Source: Branchipolynoe longqiensis (lineage: Eukaryota > Annelida > Polychaeta > Phyllodocida > Polynoidae). From it: a DNA stretch of 64,000 nucleotides. The notes below the pieces were generated by a model, which saw only the letters and a list, made by a program, of their open reading frames with translations, ran no database searches and was not told the DNA's origin. The DNA lies in contig CM059188.1 in the NCBI GenBank assembly GCA_030323885.1, positions 113,440,776-113,504,775 on the forward strand. Reading direction: 5' to 3'. Below, one piece after another: positions 41,697-51,639 of the stretch; positions within the stretch are counted from its first letter, which is position 1; each line of letters starts with the position of its first letter. A program made the translations under genes and the position numbers.

Positions 41697-42166
41697 TTTC
41701 CAACATCCCCATGATTCTATGTATTGTTGTCTATCTGATTGCATGTCATATTACATCATAACCGGAAATTGTACCACCATACCTTACAGTATCCTGCGAC
41801 AACAATTATACACTGCAAACAACATGCATGACCTTTTTACTAAAGTAAAACAAGAAAACATTTTAGCCGTTTTGAGGGCAGCTGGTTTGTACCACATCAT
41901 ATAGGTTTTTAAACAAATTTCATCTGTGAATAATACTATCATTTAGAATTTTATTTTGCTTGACCAGAAACTATATGATTGTGAATTCAACCATACAGTA
42001 TTCCTGAGGCGGTCATGGAATAGCTTTACGGCCATATCTCCGACCAGTAAGGCTCTGGTGCTGCCATCTAGCGGGAAGCTGTGGTACTACACCGGATGTT
42101 GGCATTGCTTAAAGCCGCATCGTCCGATGAAGCATCAAACATTTCAAAAGTAAAACAATCATGTAA
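41697..42166 (+). mobile_element. 5'-truncated LINE fragment with 18-bp TSD
   Basis: Flanked by ACTTCATTATAATACACA at 41679-41696 and 42167-42184, an exact 18-bp duplication. The open part (to 41904) ends MHDLFTKVKQENILAVLRAA then GLYHII, nearly the same as the C-terminus of the LINE at 42870. A 3' UTR of about 260 bp follows. Its first part (CTTGACCAGAAACTATATGA, TTGTGAA) still matches that LINE; the end differs. Confidence 0.85.
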
Positions 42167-42184
42167 ACTTCATTATAATACACA

Positions 42185-42617
42185 GCTAACTTAAATATTG
42201 ATCCACTTATTGAGCATTTTTAGAAGGACTTGACTTCTGGGGTGTTTGTAACCTTACGACGGTTACCGGCTGCTGAACTGCAGTATTTTAGAGAGGCACC
42301 GATAAATCGGCCCAATCATTGGTTGAAGAATAATCTTCTGGTGGGATGGTTGTAGAAGCTGGGGGATGTCTTTACAATGATTAAACGACGAGTCATTGGG
42401 ATGGTCCAGAATCACTCCGGTCCGGCGGTAGCACAGCACTTGTATCCAGCAGATAGCAGCAAGGGTTTCCCAGGAAGGGACGGGTAAAGATGGGTCCTGC
42501 GGTTCCAGCAACGAGAACAAAGCGAAAGAAACGTAAAGGTAAAGGGCCCCACCCAAGCAAACAACTCCCTTGGTCACGGGGAGAAATAAGCCTCGGAGAA
42601 AAAAAAGAAGGGTAGAG
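42185..42617. other. unassigned sequence between two LINEs
   Basis: A minus-strand frame of 104 codons (42263-42577) has no recognised motif. This stretch separates two LINE insertions pointing tail to tail. Confidence 0.35.
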
Positions 42618-42628
42618 TGTAGGAAAGA

Positions 42629-45600
42629 TTGATTGATTGATTGGTGGTTGCTTTACGCCGTGTCGGCAGCATAGGCCATATTCACGGCGAGAAATGTTTG
42701 TTTTTTGTTCAAACCATCGCTTTTACATGTAAAAGCAGACAATCAATTATGTGCCAATAGACACTAATTAAATTAGAAAGCTCACAATCATATATCTGTG
42801 GTCAAGGGAAACAAATTCCCATAGAAAAAGAAAAGTTTCATTAATAATTAATAGAATCCATTTAGTAAACTATATAAGGTGGTACAGTCCAGCTGCCCTC
42901 AAAAAGGCTAAAATGTTTTCCTGTTTTACCTTAGTAAAAAGGTCATGCATACTGTCTGCAGTGTAGAACCGTTGGCGCAGGGCCAAAAAATCAACGCAAC
43001 TTAGTAAAATGTGTTTGAGTGTCAGTGGGGACTGACACCCAATACATTCAGGGGGAGGTTCCCCCTTGAGCAGAAAAGCATGTGTAAGCCACGAGTGGCC
43101 AATACGGCAGCGGCTAAGGACCACTTGGTCCCGCCGACCTCCCGCATGAGTCTGTGGTGGCTTTCCCACAGATGGTTCAATTTCTTTAAGTTTATTAATG
43201 TTTTCATCCCACTCATGTTGCCATTTGGATTTTATGTGGGTGGCTATTAGTGGTTTCAGATCAGAGTGAGGGATCAGACACGGTTCAAGATCACAGTTCA
43301 GGGCCTTCTTCGCAGCCCGATCAGCTCGTTCGTTTCCTTGTATGCCAGCATGGCCAGGCACCCAGCACAGGTGGATATCATACCCATCTGTTGTCAGTTG
43401 GTTCATTTTATAAATGACCATTGCTAGAATAGGGTGATTCGTTTTCAGTCCAGCAACAGCCAGGAGGCAAGAGAAGGAATCACTGTATATAACATAGTTA
43501 GTGTGGTTGGATACCTCGATATACTCCAAAGCGAGAAGGAGTGCTCGGGCCTCTGCAGTGAAAATCGAGCTCTGATCTGGCAAACGTACACCAAATTTTT
43601 CCCGTCGGCAGACTGCCGCAGCAGCTACCCGGCTTTGGTCTTTCGAACCATCAGTATATATGGAGAGGTGGTCTGCAAACTGGCCTTGAATCTCTGCATG
43701 CAGTCCTTTGTACTCGAGTGGATGTGTCCCAGATTTCCTCAGTTCCGTGAGTCGGAGGATAACCGATGGCTTTCTCAACGACCACGGGGGATGTTCTGGG
43801 ACTTTGGCATCCTCCAACACGTCCAAATCCACGCCCAAGGCCTCCAAATGAGGTTTCATTCGGAGCCTCAGTGGCCGGATGTAATTTGGCCTGGCTTCAT
43901 ACCTGGATTCGTCATGTTGCTCGAATAGACAATTGTGTGCAGGATTCAATGCATTAGTTTTTATCTTGACTACATATTGCATGGCCAGTTTGATTCTCCT
44001 GTTATTAAGTGATGGTTCATTGGCTTCGACATAAAGGCTCTGAACTGGTGAGGTGCGGAAGGCCCCAAGGGCCAGGCGCAGTCCCTGGTGGTGGATCGTG
44101 TCTAGCAGCCCAATATATGATTTCCTTGCGGAACCATATACTATGCTGCCGTAATCCACTCGTGAACGAACCAAGGTTCTGTACACGGAGAGCAGAACAT
44201 CTCTGTCCGCTCCCCACTCTGAGCTGGACAGCACCCTCAGAATATCCAGCGCTTTCAGGCATCTTGTTTTCAGGTACTTTATATGTGGCACAAAAGACAG
44301 TTTTGCGTCGAGAATGAGGCCCAGAAATTTGGTTTTCTCAACGACTTTAATGGGATCCCCATCCAGGGTCAGCTCCGGTTCCGCATGTATTCTACGCAGC
44401 AGGCAGAAGTGCATGCAGACTGTTTTGGTCTTGGAAAATTTGAAACCGTTCAGAACTGACCATCGATGGATCCCATTTATGCTTGGTTGTAGCTGTCTCT
44501 CTATGACATTCATGTTAGCACCGCTGTAATATAAAACAAAGTCGTCCACGAAAAGACTACAGGAGACCCCCTGCTTTACAGCAGCAGCAATACCATTGAC
44601 CTTGACCCCGAAAAGGGTCACGGCCAGTATGCTGCCTTGAGGTACTCCTAGTTCCTGTGAGTGTAGGCGGGAATAGGTAGTCTTGACACGGACGCGGAAA
44701 TGCCTGAAGGCTAGAAAGTTCCTGATGAAAATTGGCAAGTGGCCACGAAGGCCAATCGCATGAAGATCCTCCATGATGCCATGCTGCCACGTTGTGTCAT
44801 AGGCTTTTTCGAGGTCGAAAAAGACAGCCACAACGTGCTCCTTCTTAAGGAAAGCATCTCTTATGAAGGTCTCCATGCACACCAAATGGTCGAGGGTGCT
44901 GCGGCCCCGTCTGAAGCCACATTGAAGGTTGGACAGGTGGTGTCCTGACTCCAGTAGCCAGACGAGGCGGTTGTTTACAATGCGCTCCATGGTTTTACAG
45001 ATGCAGCTTGTAAGGGCTATGGGACGATAGTTGTGGGCTTCACTCTGGTCTTTACCAGGTTTGGGAATCGGTATTACTGTCGCCTCCCGCCAAGAGGCGG
45101 GGACGACACCCGACTCCCAGATGTTGTTGAAGAGTTGAAGCAACAGTCTCAGTCCATGTTCAGGGAGATGTTTCAAAAATTGATAATGAATTCCATCAGG
45201 TCCAACTGCTGTGTCATGCGAGCTTTCCAAAGAACACCTCAACTCATCCATACTGAATGGGGAGTTGTAGTGCTCCTCGCCATCGGAAGAAAAGTCCAAG
45301 AGCTTTTGCTCTTGGCGTTCCTTGACCACCCGAAAGCCCGGGAGGCAGTTTGCCAAAGACGAGTTTCCAGCAAAGGTGCGAGCCAATTCTTCACTTATTT
45401 CGTCGAGTGATGTGAGAATGGTGCCGTTGTGTTTCAAGTGCTGGACTACAGAAGAATCACCTCCCCTTCGTTTGATTCTTCTGATCATTGTCCATACTTT
45501 GCCCAACGGCGTGTGCATGGTGATGCTAGAAACAAATTGTCTCCAACACTGCCTCCGCGCTTCTTTGATTGTTCTGCGAGCGCGAGCGCGCAGAATTTTA

Positions 45601-46042
45601 AAGAGCGCCAGATTTTCAGCAGTCGGTCTCCTGTGGAATTTACGCTGAGCTTTCTTTCGTTCCTTAATAGCCCTCCTACAGCCGTCATCTAACCATGGAG
45701 GCGTCAAACGCTTGGGAGTTGCCGAGGTCTTCGGAACAGTTTTCTCCGCGATCCATCTCAGCATCTCAGTGAAGGCATCGATGTCACTGATGTCTGGAGT
45801 GAACTTCTCGCAACATAGGGTCTGGAAGGTGGGCCAGTCGGCTTTACAAAGCCGCCAGCTCCTCTCTCGCTCTATGGGAGATGCCCCCCCACAATTAAGA
45901 ATAATTGGGAAGTGGTCGCTCCCGCAGAGGTCATCCCAGATCCTCCACGAAAAGTCCAGCGCCAGTTCTGGTTCTACAATGCTGAGATCGATGGCGGAAT
46001 ATGTTCCGTAGCCGGGATGCAAATATGTGTAAGCCTGAAATC
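42629..46042 (-). mobile_element. LINE, 5'-truncated, about 3.4 kb, with 11-bp TSD
   Basis: The duplication TGTAGGAAAGA stands at 42618-42628 and 46043-46053. The 3' end on the minus strand is GCCGACACGGCGTAAAGCAA, then an AATC tetranucleotide tail (GATT repeats at 42627-42643 on plus). Truncation falls within the endonuclease domain. The element is otherwise open to its last codon, so insertion is probably recent. RT followed by RNase H and a CCHC finger places it in the broad I/Jockey-type LINE group; the exact clade is not determined. Confidence 0.9.
42870..46022 (-). CDS. LINE ORF2 polyprotein, partial (EN end, RT, RNase H, CCHC finger)
   Basis: It copies its own RNA into DNA at a nicked target. 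About 1050 codons are uninterrupted. In order: the tail of an AP-like endonuclease (SDHFP at 35-39); reverse transcriptase with FFDLEKAYD (401-409), GVPQGS (459-464) and the catalytic FVDD (491-494); RNase H with D791, E824, D848 and D901 in YTDGS, TAEAR, YSDSF and NERAD contexts; and a C-terminal CX2C-X7-H-X4-C finger (C993, C996, H1004, C1009). The first codon at 46022 is TTG; the frame stays open upstream to the truncation point at 46042, so there is no native start. RT and RNase H catalytic residues are all present, but without its endonuclease and promoter this copy cannot be autonomous. Confidence 0.9.
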   Translation of the reverse strand: MHPGYGTYSAIDLSIVEPELALDFSWRIWDDLCGSDHFPIILNCGGASPIERERSWRLCKADWPTFQTLCCEKFTPDISDIDAFTEMLRWIAEKTVPKTSATPKRLTPPWLDDGCRRAIKERKKAQRKFHRRPTAENLALFKILRARARRTIKEARRQCWRQFVSSITMHTPLGKVWTMIRRIKRRGGDSSVVQHLKHNGTILTSLDEISEELARTFAGNSSLANCLPGFRVVKERQEQKLLDFSSDGEEHYNSPFSMDELRCSLESSHDTAVGPDGIHYQFLKHLPEHGLRLLLQLFNNIWESGVVPASWREATVIPIPKPGKDQSEAHNYRPIALTSCICKTMERIVNNRLVWLLESGHHLSNLQCGFRRGRSTLDHLVCMETFIRDAFLKKEHVVAVFFDLEKAYDTTWQHGIMEDLHAIGLRGHLPIFIRNFLAFRHFRVRVKTTYSRLHSQELGVPQGSILAVTLFGVKVNGIAAAVKQGVSCSLFVDDFVLYYSGANMNVIERQLQPSINGIHRWSVLNGFKFSKTKTVCMHFCLLRRIHAEPELTLDGDPIKVVEKTKFLGLILDAKLSFVPHIKYLKTRCLKALDILRVLSSSEWGADRDVLLSVYRTLVRSRVDYGSIVYGSARKSYIGLLDTIHHQGLRLALGAFRTSPVQSLYVEANEPSLNNRRIKLAMQYVVKIKTNALNPAHNCLFEQHDESRYEARPNYIRPLRLRMKPHLEALGVDLDVLEDAKVPEHPPWSLRKPSVILRLTELRKSGTHPLEYKGLHAEIQGQFADHLSIYTDGSKDQSRVAAAAVCRREKFGVRLPDQSSIFTAEARALLLALEYIEVSNHTNYVIYSDSFSCLLAVAGLKTNHPILAMVIYKMNQLTTDGYDIHLCWVPGHAGIQGNERADRAAKKALNCDLEPCLIPHSDLKPLIATHIKSKWQHEWDENINKLKEIEPSVGKPPQTHAGGRRDQVVLSRCRIGHSWLTHAFLLKGEPPPECIGCQSPLTLKHILLSCVDFLALRQRFYTADSMHDLFTKVKQENILAFLRAAGLYHLI

Positions 46043-46053
46043 TGTAGGAAAGA

Positions 46054-46289
46054 GAAATGAGGAGAGTTGAGTCAAAGGATCGTGTCTATTTGCTCTATGG
46101 TGACCAGCCAGGGAGCCAAAGACACGGACAGACTAAGAGTGGAAAGTGAAATGCTTGCAGGCTCCCCCTCCTGGAACTCTTTTCAGACATAATCAAGTAG
46201 GAGTATGGCCAGCAGAGAGGAGATAGAGAGAGGTGTGGACAAAGTGCGGTCCGGATAGCAAGTGCTTTTTAGAAGGAATACTGAGGCAA
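46054..46289. other. unassigned sequence
   Basis: LINE target flank. Nothing recognised. Confidence 0.3.
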
Positions 46290-46480
46290 TTAAACATAAC
46301 CTGTTATTACTGAAGCCAATGGTGTCAGGTTTTTTTGCATTTAAAGTATCTCAAAACTTAGCGATTTAAAATAAATGTTACTTCAAACTAAAGTGCGGTA
46401 GATAATAACAATCAATTGAATATATTCAACTCAAAAAAATTACAGAAATCCAAAGACTATGGAACTTTAACAGGAAGCGC
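46290..46480 (-). repeat. dispersed repeat K, partial copy 4
   Basis: GTTACTTCAAACTAAAGTGC, GGTAGATAATAACAATCAAT and TGAATATATTCAACTC correspond to the satellite-bearing part of K, present once here and diverged from the array consensus. Confidence 0.5.
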
Positions 46481-46692
46481 AGATTTAGTCTCTTCAGTAT
46501 CCACATGTGAGCAGGAAACAGGTACATGAGGTTTTAGCCAACTGGTTCACTTCGCAGTGTCACGTAACAAATCGGTCAAGTCGGTCAGATTTAGTCTCTT
46601 CAGTATCCACATGTGAGCAGGAAACAGGTACATGAGGTTTTAGCCAACTGGTTCACTTCGCAGTGTCACGCAACAAATCGGTCAAGTCGGTC
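46481..46692. repeat. 106-bp direct duplication
   Basis: Two units start at 46481 and 46587 with AGATTTAGTCTCTTCAGTAT. They differ at one visible position (CACGTAACAA versus CACGCAACAA). A very recent tandem duplication. Confidence 0.95.
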
Positions 46693-47164
46693 AGTAAGAC
46701 AACTGGGGTCTCAGAGGACCAGCCTGAGGATATTGTTGGACAGAGGGGCAGCATAGCAATAGACAGGCTACACAGGGGCTGCGTATAGGTAGGCAGCTGA
46801 CAGGTCTCTAAGGTGAACAGCCTCACCTCCCCACACACGCCCACACCACGCCCACATCCCTACACCACCTCCACCACACCAACTCCCCACACAACCTCCC
46901 CCCACACCAGCTCCCCAAACACACCCACATCACACACACACCACCTCCCCTCCCCCCGCCCCACACACACACAAACACACCCGCCGTGCCCGGATGTGGG
47001 GGCGCGGTGTAAAGCCGGGTGGGCGTTTTGCGGTGGGTGCAATCCTTCGAGTGTCCCGACAAATGGTTCAGCATGATAGATGTGCGTGGGTGATTGGAAC
47101 GAGAACGGCCCGACCACACATGCCACCGCCAAGCCTTCAATCTGCCCCCACTCACCCTCCTCTC
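46693..47164. repeat. unassigned, with CCACAC-rich segment
   Basis: 46826-46982 is CCACACC / CCCCACAC low complexity. The remainder has no recognised gene. Confidence 0.6.
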
Positions 47165-47680
47165 TCACCTCCGAGCCCCGCACCCTGCACCCCGCCAACC
47201 CATCACCCTGCACACCCCCAACATATCACCCTGCACACAACCAACACATCACCCTGCACACCGCCAACCCATCACCCTGCACCCCGCCAACACATCACCC
47301 TGCACCCCGCCAACCCATCACCCTGCACACCGCCAACACATCACCCTGCACCCCGCCAACACATCACCCTGCACACAACCAACCCATCACCCTGCACCCC
47401 GCCAACATATCACCCTGCACACAACCAACACATCACCCTGCACACCGCCAACACATCACCCTGCACCCCGCCAACACATGACCCTGCACACAACCAACCC
47501 ATCACCCTGCACCCCGCCAACATATCACCCTGCACACAACCAACACATCACCCTGCACACCGCCAACCCATCACCCTGCACCCCGCCAACCCATCACCCT
47601 GCACCCCGCCAACCCATCACCCTGCACCCCGCCAACACATCACCCTGCACCCCGCCAACCCATCACAGTGGCTAGTAGCC
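47165..47680. repeat. 23-bp minisatellite
   Basis: About 22 units of ACATCACCCTGCACCCCGCC followed by AAC, with CACACAACC and CACACCGCC variants. A 23-bp unit without stops keeps all three plus frames open as a 23-residue repeat (containing SPCTPPTHHPAPRQH), which mimics a repetitive protein. Confidence 0.95.
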
Positions 47681-48700
47681 CAGTAGCCCACACCCTGCAT
47701 CCCTCCCCCCCATACCAGCCCACTACCTCGCACCCTGCACCCTGCACCCCCCCCCCCCCACACACACACATACCACCCAATACCTCGCACCCTGCACCCT
47801 GCAACCCGCACCCCCCTACAGCCCATACCAGCCCAATACCTCGCACCCCTGCACCCCCCCCCCCCCACCCATACCAACCCACTACCTCGAACCTTGCACC
47901 CTGAAACCCCCCCCCCCCCCACCATACCAGCCCACTACCTCGCACCCTGTACCCCACCCTGCACCCCACCAACCCATCACACTGCCAGCCAGCCCACTAC
48001 TCCCCCACCCTGCACACCACAAACCCATCACCTCCATACCAGCGACTACCCCACACCCTGCACCCCACCACCACCACCCCCATACCAGCTCAGCTCCCCC
48101 CACCCTGCGACCCCACCAACTCACCAACCTGCCTACCAGCCCACTACCCCGCCCCGCCCCCCCACGCTAACACCACCCCCGGCCCATACCAGCCCACTAC
48201 ACCCACCCCTGCACCACCCCCTCCCCATACCAACCCACTACCTCGCACCTTGCACTTGCACCCCCCACCCCCCATACCAAGCCAACTACTCCCCATCCTG
48301 CACCCCCCAGAGAGCACACCATATGCCCACTACCCCCCCCCCACCCTACCCATACCAGCCAATTACCTGCCACCTGCACCCCCCCTCCCACGCCCCCTTC
48401 CCATACCAGCCCACTACCCATCACCCTGCACTCACCCTGTTCCTCGCCCTCTCTTAGCACTGCACCCCTCCTGTCCCTCCTCCTACACCCCACCCCATCC
48501 CTCACCCTGCACCCCACACCCCTCTCACTCACCCCCACACCCCCTCCCTCCCCGTCCCTGCCCTCTCCCTCCCTCCACCCTCTCACTCAACCCCCCCCCA
48601 CACTCACGTTGCCCTCCCTTCCACACGCCCACCGTCTCCACCCTCCCTCCCTACACAACCTCCCCCACTCACTCACACACCCACTCTCACACCCTGTTCT
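47681..48700. repeat. C-rich degenerate repeat
   Basis: Irregular ACCAGCCCACTACCTCGCAC / CCTGCACCCCCCC blocks with frequent cytosine runs, grading into CCTCCCTCCCC at the end. Related in wording to the 23-bp array and to 50400-50560. Confidence 0.85.
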
Positions 48701-49536
48701 GCCTCTAAGAAAGAAACCCATTTTCCTCGACTCTAGGGCTTTGCTTTCCTCATTCAGACCTCATTTTACAAACAGAAGAGCTCCTAAGTGCGTGTCTGAA
48801 TAAGCTAGGAAAATAAAAGTTCGGTTCAGCCTCTGAGAATCATACAAATAACGCATAATTCTCACTAATGCTCCTCATCTAAGTGTGCTGCACTCCCAAC
48901 GGGCTCCCTGAATGGATGCACATGATTTATTCGAATACACCAGGGGCTGGACTTGGCGGGGAATGTCTCCTTCCAATCCAGGGCCCCTCGATTGAGAAAT
49001 TCTCCTATTATTTCCAGTAGAAATATTTTAAGCCTCTGTCACACATCACCGGATTGGAGGGAATGGAAAGAAACCGAACAAAGTCTGTTGATAGTCCAGT
49101 TTGTGTCCGTACAAATTTTGAACATGCACAAAACTTGGAACGGATGCTGCCGGATTGATATCTCTGGTTCTTGTCCGGTTTGAGTTTGTTTCGTCCATTG
49201 GCTATCCGTTCATGTCCATTTCTTGTCCGTTTATGTCTGTTTCATGTTCGTTTCATGTCCGTTTCATGTCCGTTCGTCCAGCAGCCTTTGACCCGATATC
49301 GCAACATTTTGACACATTTTAATACATTTTGATACTTATGCCGCCCAGACTAGACAATTCTGTCCGTTGCTCAATCCGGTGATGCCTGACAGGGGCTTTA
49401 GGTTTTATTTTTTTAACTGTTAGCAGTTAATGTCACCAGCTATTTCGACTTAACTGCAAATCGAACGTTATATATGGGAATCGGGAAATCATCATTGCAA
49501 TTGGTATACACATAAACATAAACATGAACGTAATGA
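48701..49536. other. unassigned, with a TGTCCGTTTCA repeat
   Basis: 49200-49277 has six or seven 11-12-bp units of the form TTTCATGTCCG. No gene recognised in the rest. Confidence 0.45.
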
Positions 49537-49866
49537 AGTTGGTTGTTTGTTGGAGTTTTACGTCCTTGCAACATCTCCGGTCATATCAGGAAGGGTACTG
49601 GCAGTGTACACTCATGGTGACTTTATAGTGCTGCCCTACTGGGAGACCAGGCCACCAGCACCATGTCCTGATATCCAACTCAGTCACATTATCCTGACAC
49701 TGAGTGAAACCAATCCTTGCCCTATCCTATTAATGCCGAGCAGCAAGCTAGGAAGCGACACGTATCAATTTTATAAGCCATTGTGTTTGACTCGATGGGT
49801 AACCGACCTCCCGACATTCCGCACGCGAGGCCCGCTCTCTACCGATTGGGCCACCGCACCCGCTAC
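49537..49866 (-). mobile_element. SINE-A, type 1, nearly full length
   Basis: Plus strand GTTTGTTGGAGTTTTACGTC at the tail and CTCTACCGATTGGGCCACCG at the head. GGGTACTGGCAGTGTACACT lacks the ACTTGTGAC segment of the consensus. Confidence 0.85.
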
Positions 49867-50149
49867 GATGTGGGTGTGTGTGGGCAGTTCCCCGCGCGCA
49901 CCCCCCAGTCTCCCCTAGCGTATGCCCCACATTATCTCCGCGCATCAATGGCCGCCAGATCCATCTCCACCCAGACATCCAATCGGCCCCCAATATGGCT
50001 CTATGGATGTCCCGGGTCACCGCCGGTATTTCCGCCGTGCCTCATGGGCTTCACGCCGCAACCAATCATGGACCAACTGTTGCCTCTGTTCTGTCTGCGC
50101 CAGTCTCCACAATAAGCGCGCCTATTGTATGTAGCGCTCGTTGTTAGCC
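49867..50149. other. unassigned sequence
   Basis: Balanced composition with overlapping short frames in several phases and no motif. No gene supported. Confidence 0.3.
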
Positions 50150-50700
50150 TCTTCCAGCCTTTTCCAGCCTTTTCCAGCCACTTCCAGCCTCTTCAGGGCT
50201 TCCTCCAGCCCCATCAAGTCTCAGCATGCCTCCCCAAGCATCCTCCATCCTCTTCCAGTGTCTTCCAGAGTCCTCCAGCCCCATCATGCCTCCCAAGCCT
50301 CTTCCAGCTTCTTCCAGCATCCTCCAGCCTCCTCCTGCCTCCCCCTTCCTCCTCCAGCCTCCTCCTGCCTCGTCCTGCCTCCTCCAGCCTCCTCCAGCCC
50401 CCCCCCCCTGCACCCCCCGCACCCCCCATACCAGCTTACTACCCCGCACCCTGCACCCCGCACCCTGCACCCCACCAACCCGCCTACCATCCCAATACCC
50501 CGCACCCTGCAACCTGCACACCACCAACCCACCACCCCCATACCAGCCCACTACACCCCGGCCTCTTCTACCCTGCCCAAACCTCCCCAAGCCTCATCCA
50601 GCCCCCTCCAGCCTCAGGCTGCCTCATCCAGCCTCCTCCTGCCTCCTCCTGCCTCCTCCTGCCTCCTGCCTCCTCCAGCCAACGTCACGTCGTCAACTGA
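50150..50700. repeat. CCTCCAGCCTCCTCCTGCC-type repeat
   Basis: Degenerate TTCCAGCCTC / CCTCCTGCCT words, interrupted at 50400-50560 by ACCCCGCACCCTGCACCCC sequence like that at 47700-48100. Strong pyrimidine bias. Confidence 0.85.
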
Positions 50701-51039
50701 ATTTCTACCGGCATGCCATCGCTGCAATCTCTTCCATCTCTGCCATCTAAGCAATATCTGCTATATCTGCCATCCGTGCCCTCTCTGCTGTCTTCGCCAT
50801 CTCTGAGATGTATGGTATTCCTTTTGCTAGCCTGACACTAAATACCCCTTTGGCAGCCTCTGTCCACACCCTCTCCACCTAGCACCACACAGCCCCCCCC
50901 CCCCCGCACACACACAATGCTCCACCCTCACAGTGCCACGCCCAGCCATACGCTACCTCTCAGTCTACTACCCACAGTCTACTACTCTACAGAGTATTGG
51001 GTGAGCCATTCGAAGCTCTACCTTCACTCCCTCATCCCT
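50701..51039. other. unassigned, with TCTGCCATC words
   Basis: TCTGCCATC / TCTGCTATA words recur at 50737-50800, and a cytosine run lies at 50895-50906. No gene recognised. Confidence 0.4.
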
Positions 51040-51390
51040 CACCCCTCACCCAACACCCCCGCCCTCCCCCAACACCCCGCCCTCCCCCAACACCCCGCCC
51101 TCCCCCAACACCCCGCCCTCCCCAACACCCCGCCCTCACCCAACAGCCCGCCCGCCCTCCCCCAACACCCCGCCCTCCTCCAACTCCCCGCCCTCCCCCA
51201 ACAGCCCGCCCCCCCTCCCCCAACACCCCGCCCTCCCCCAACACCCCGCCCTCCCCCCACCCCCCCCCCTCCCCCCGCCCTCCCCCACCACCCCGCCCCC
51301 CCTCCCCGCCCCCGTCCCCCCCACCCCCCCCCCCCCACCACCCCGTCCTACACCCCTCCACACCCCGCCCTCCCCCTCCCCCCACTACTG
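51040..51390. repeat. CCCTCCCCCAACACCCCG minisatellite
   Basis: Around fifteen units of CCCTCCCCCAACACCCCG (18 bp, with 15-16-bp variants), passing into nearly pure C/T sequence. Confidence 0.9.
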
Positions 51391-51639
51391 CTGCTCCCCA
51401 GGACCTCCCCCTCCTTGCCCTCCTTGCCCTCTCAGCCCCCCCCCCCCCTCACACACTCCTACCTCCGCCCCGCCTTTCCGCCCGGCTACTAGATCATGGA
51501 GTACCGCTAGAAGTGACAGCCCTCCGTGCTGCTAATGTATGGCACTGGTTGCCGGCGGTGTGCCTGCTTCCATTTAGACTGGTCTGCTGGTTGTCATATA
51601 ACAAATATGCACTTTCCCCCGGCAACCTCCACCTCGCAC
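51391..51639. other. unassigned sequence
   Basis: C-rich at first, then balanced. No feature recognised. Confidence 0.3.

Noticed and set aside
47094..47686. Overlapping 190-230-codon frames resembling a repetitive secreted protein
   Set aside because: They come from a 23-bp minisatellite read in three frames. Equal openness of all frames is a composition effect.
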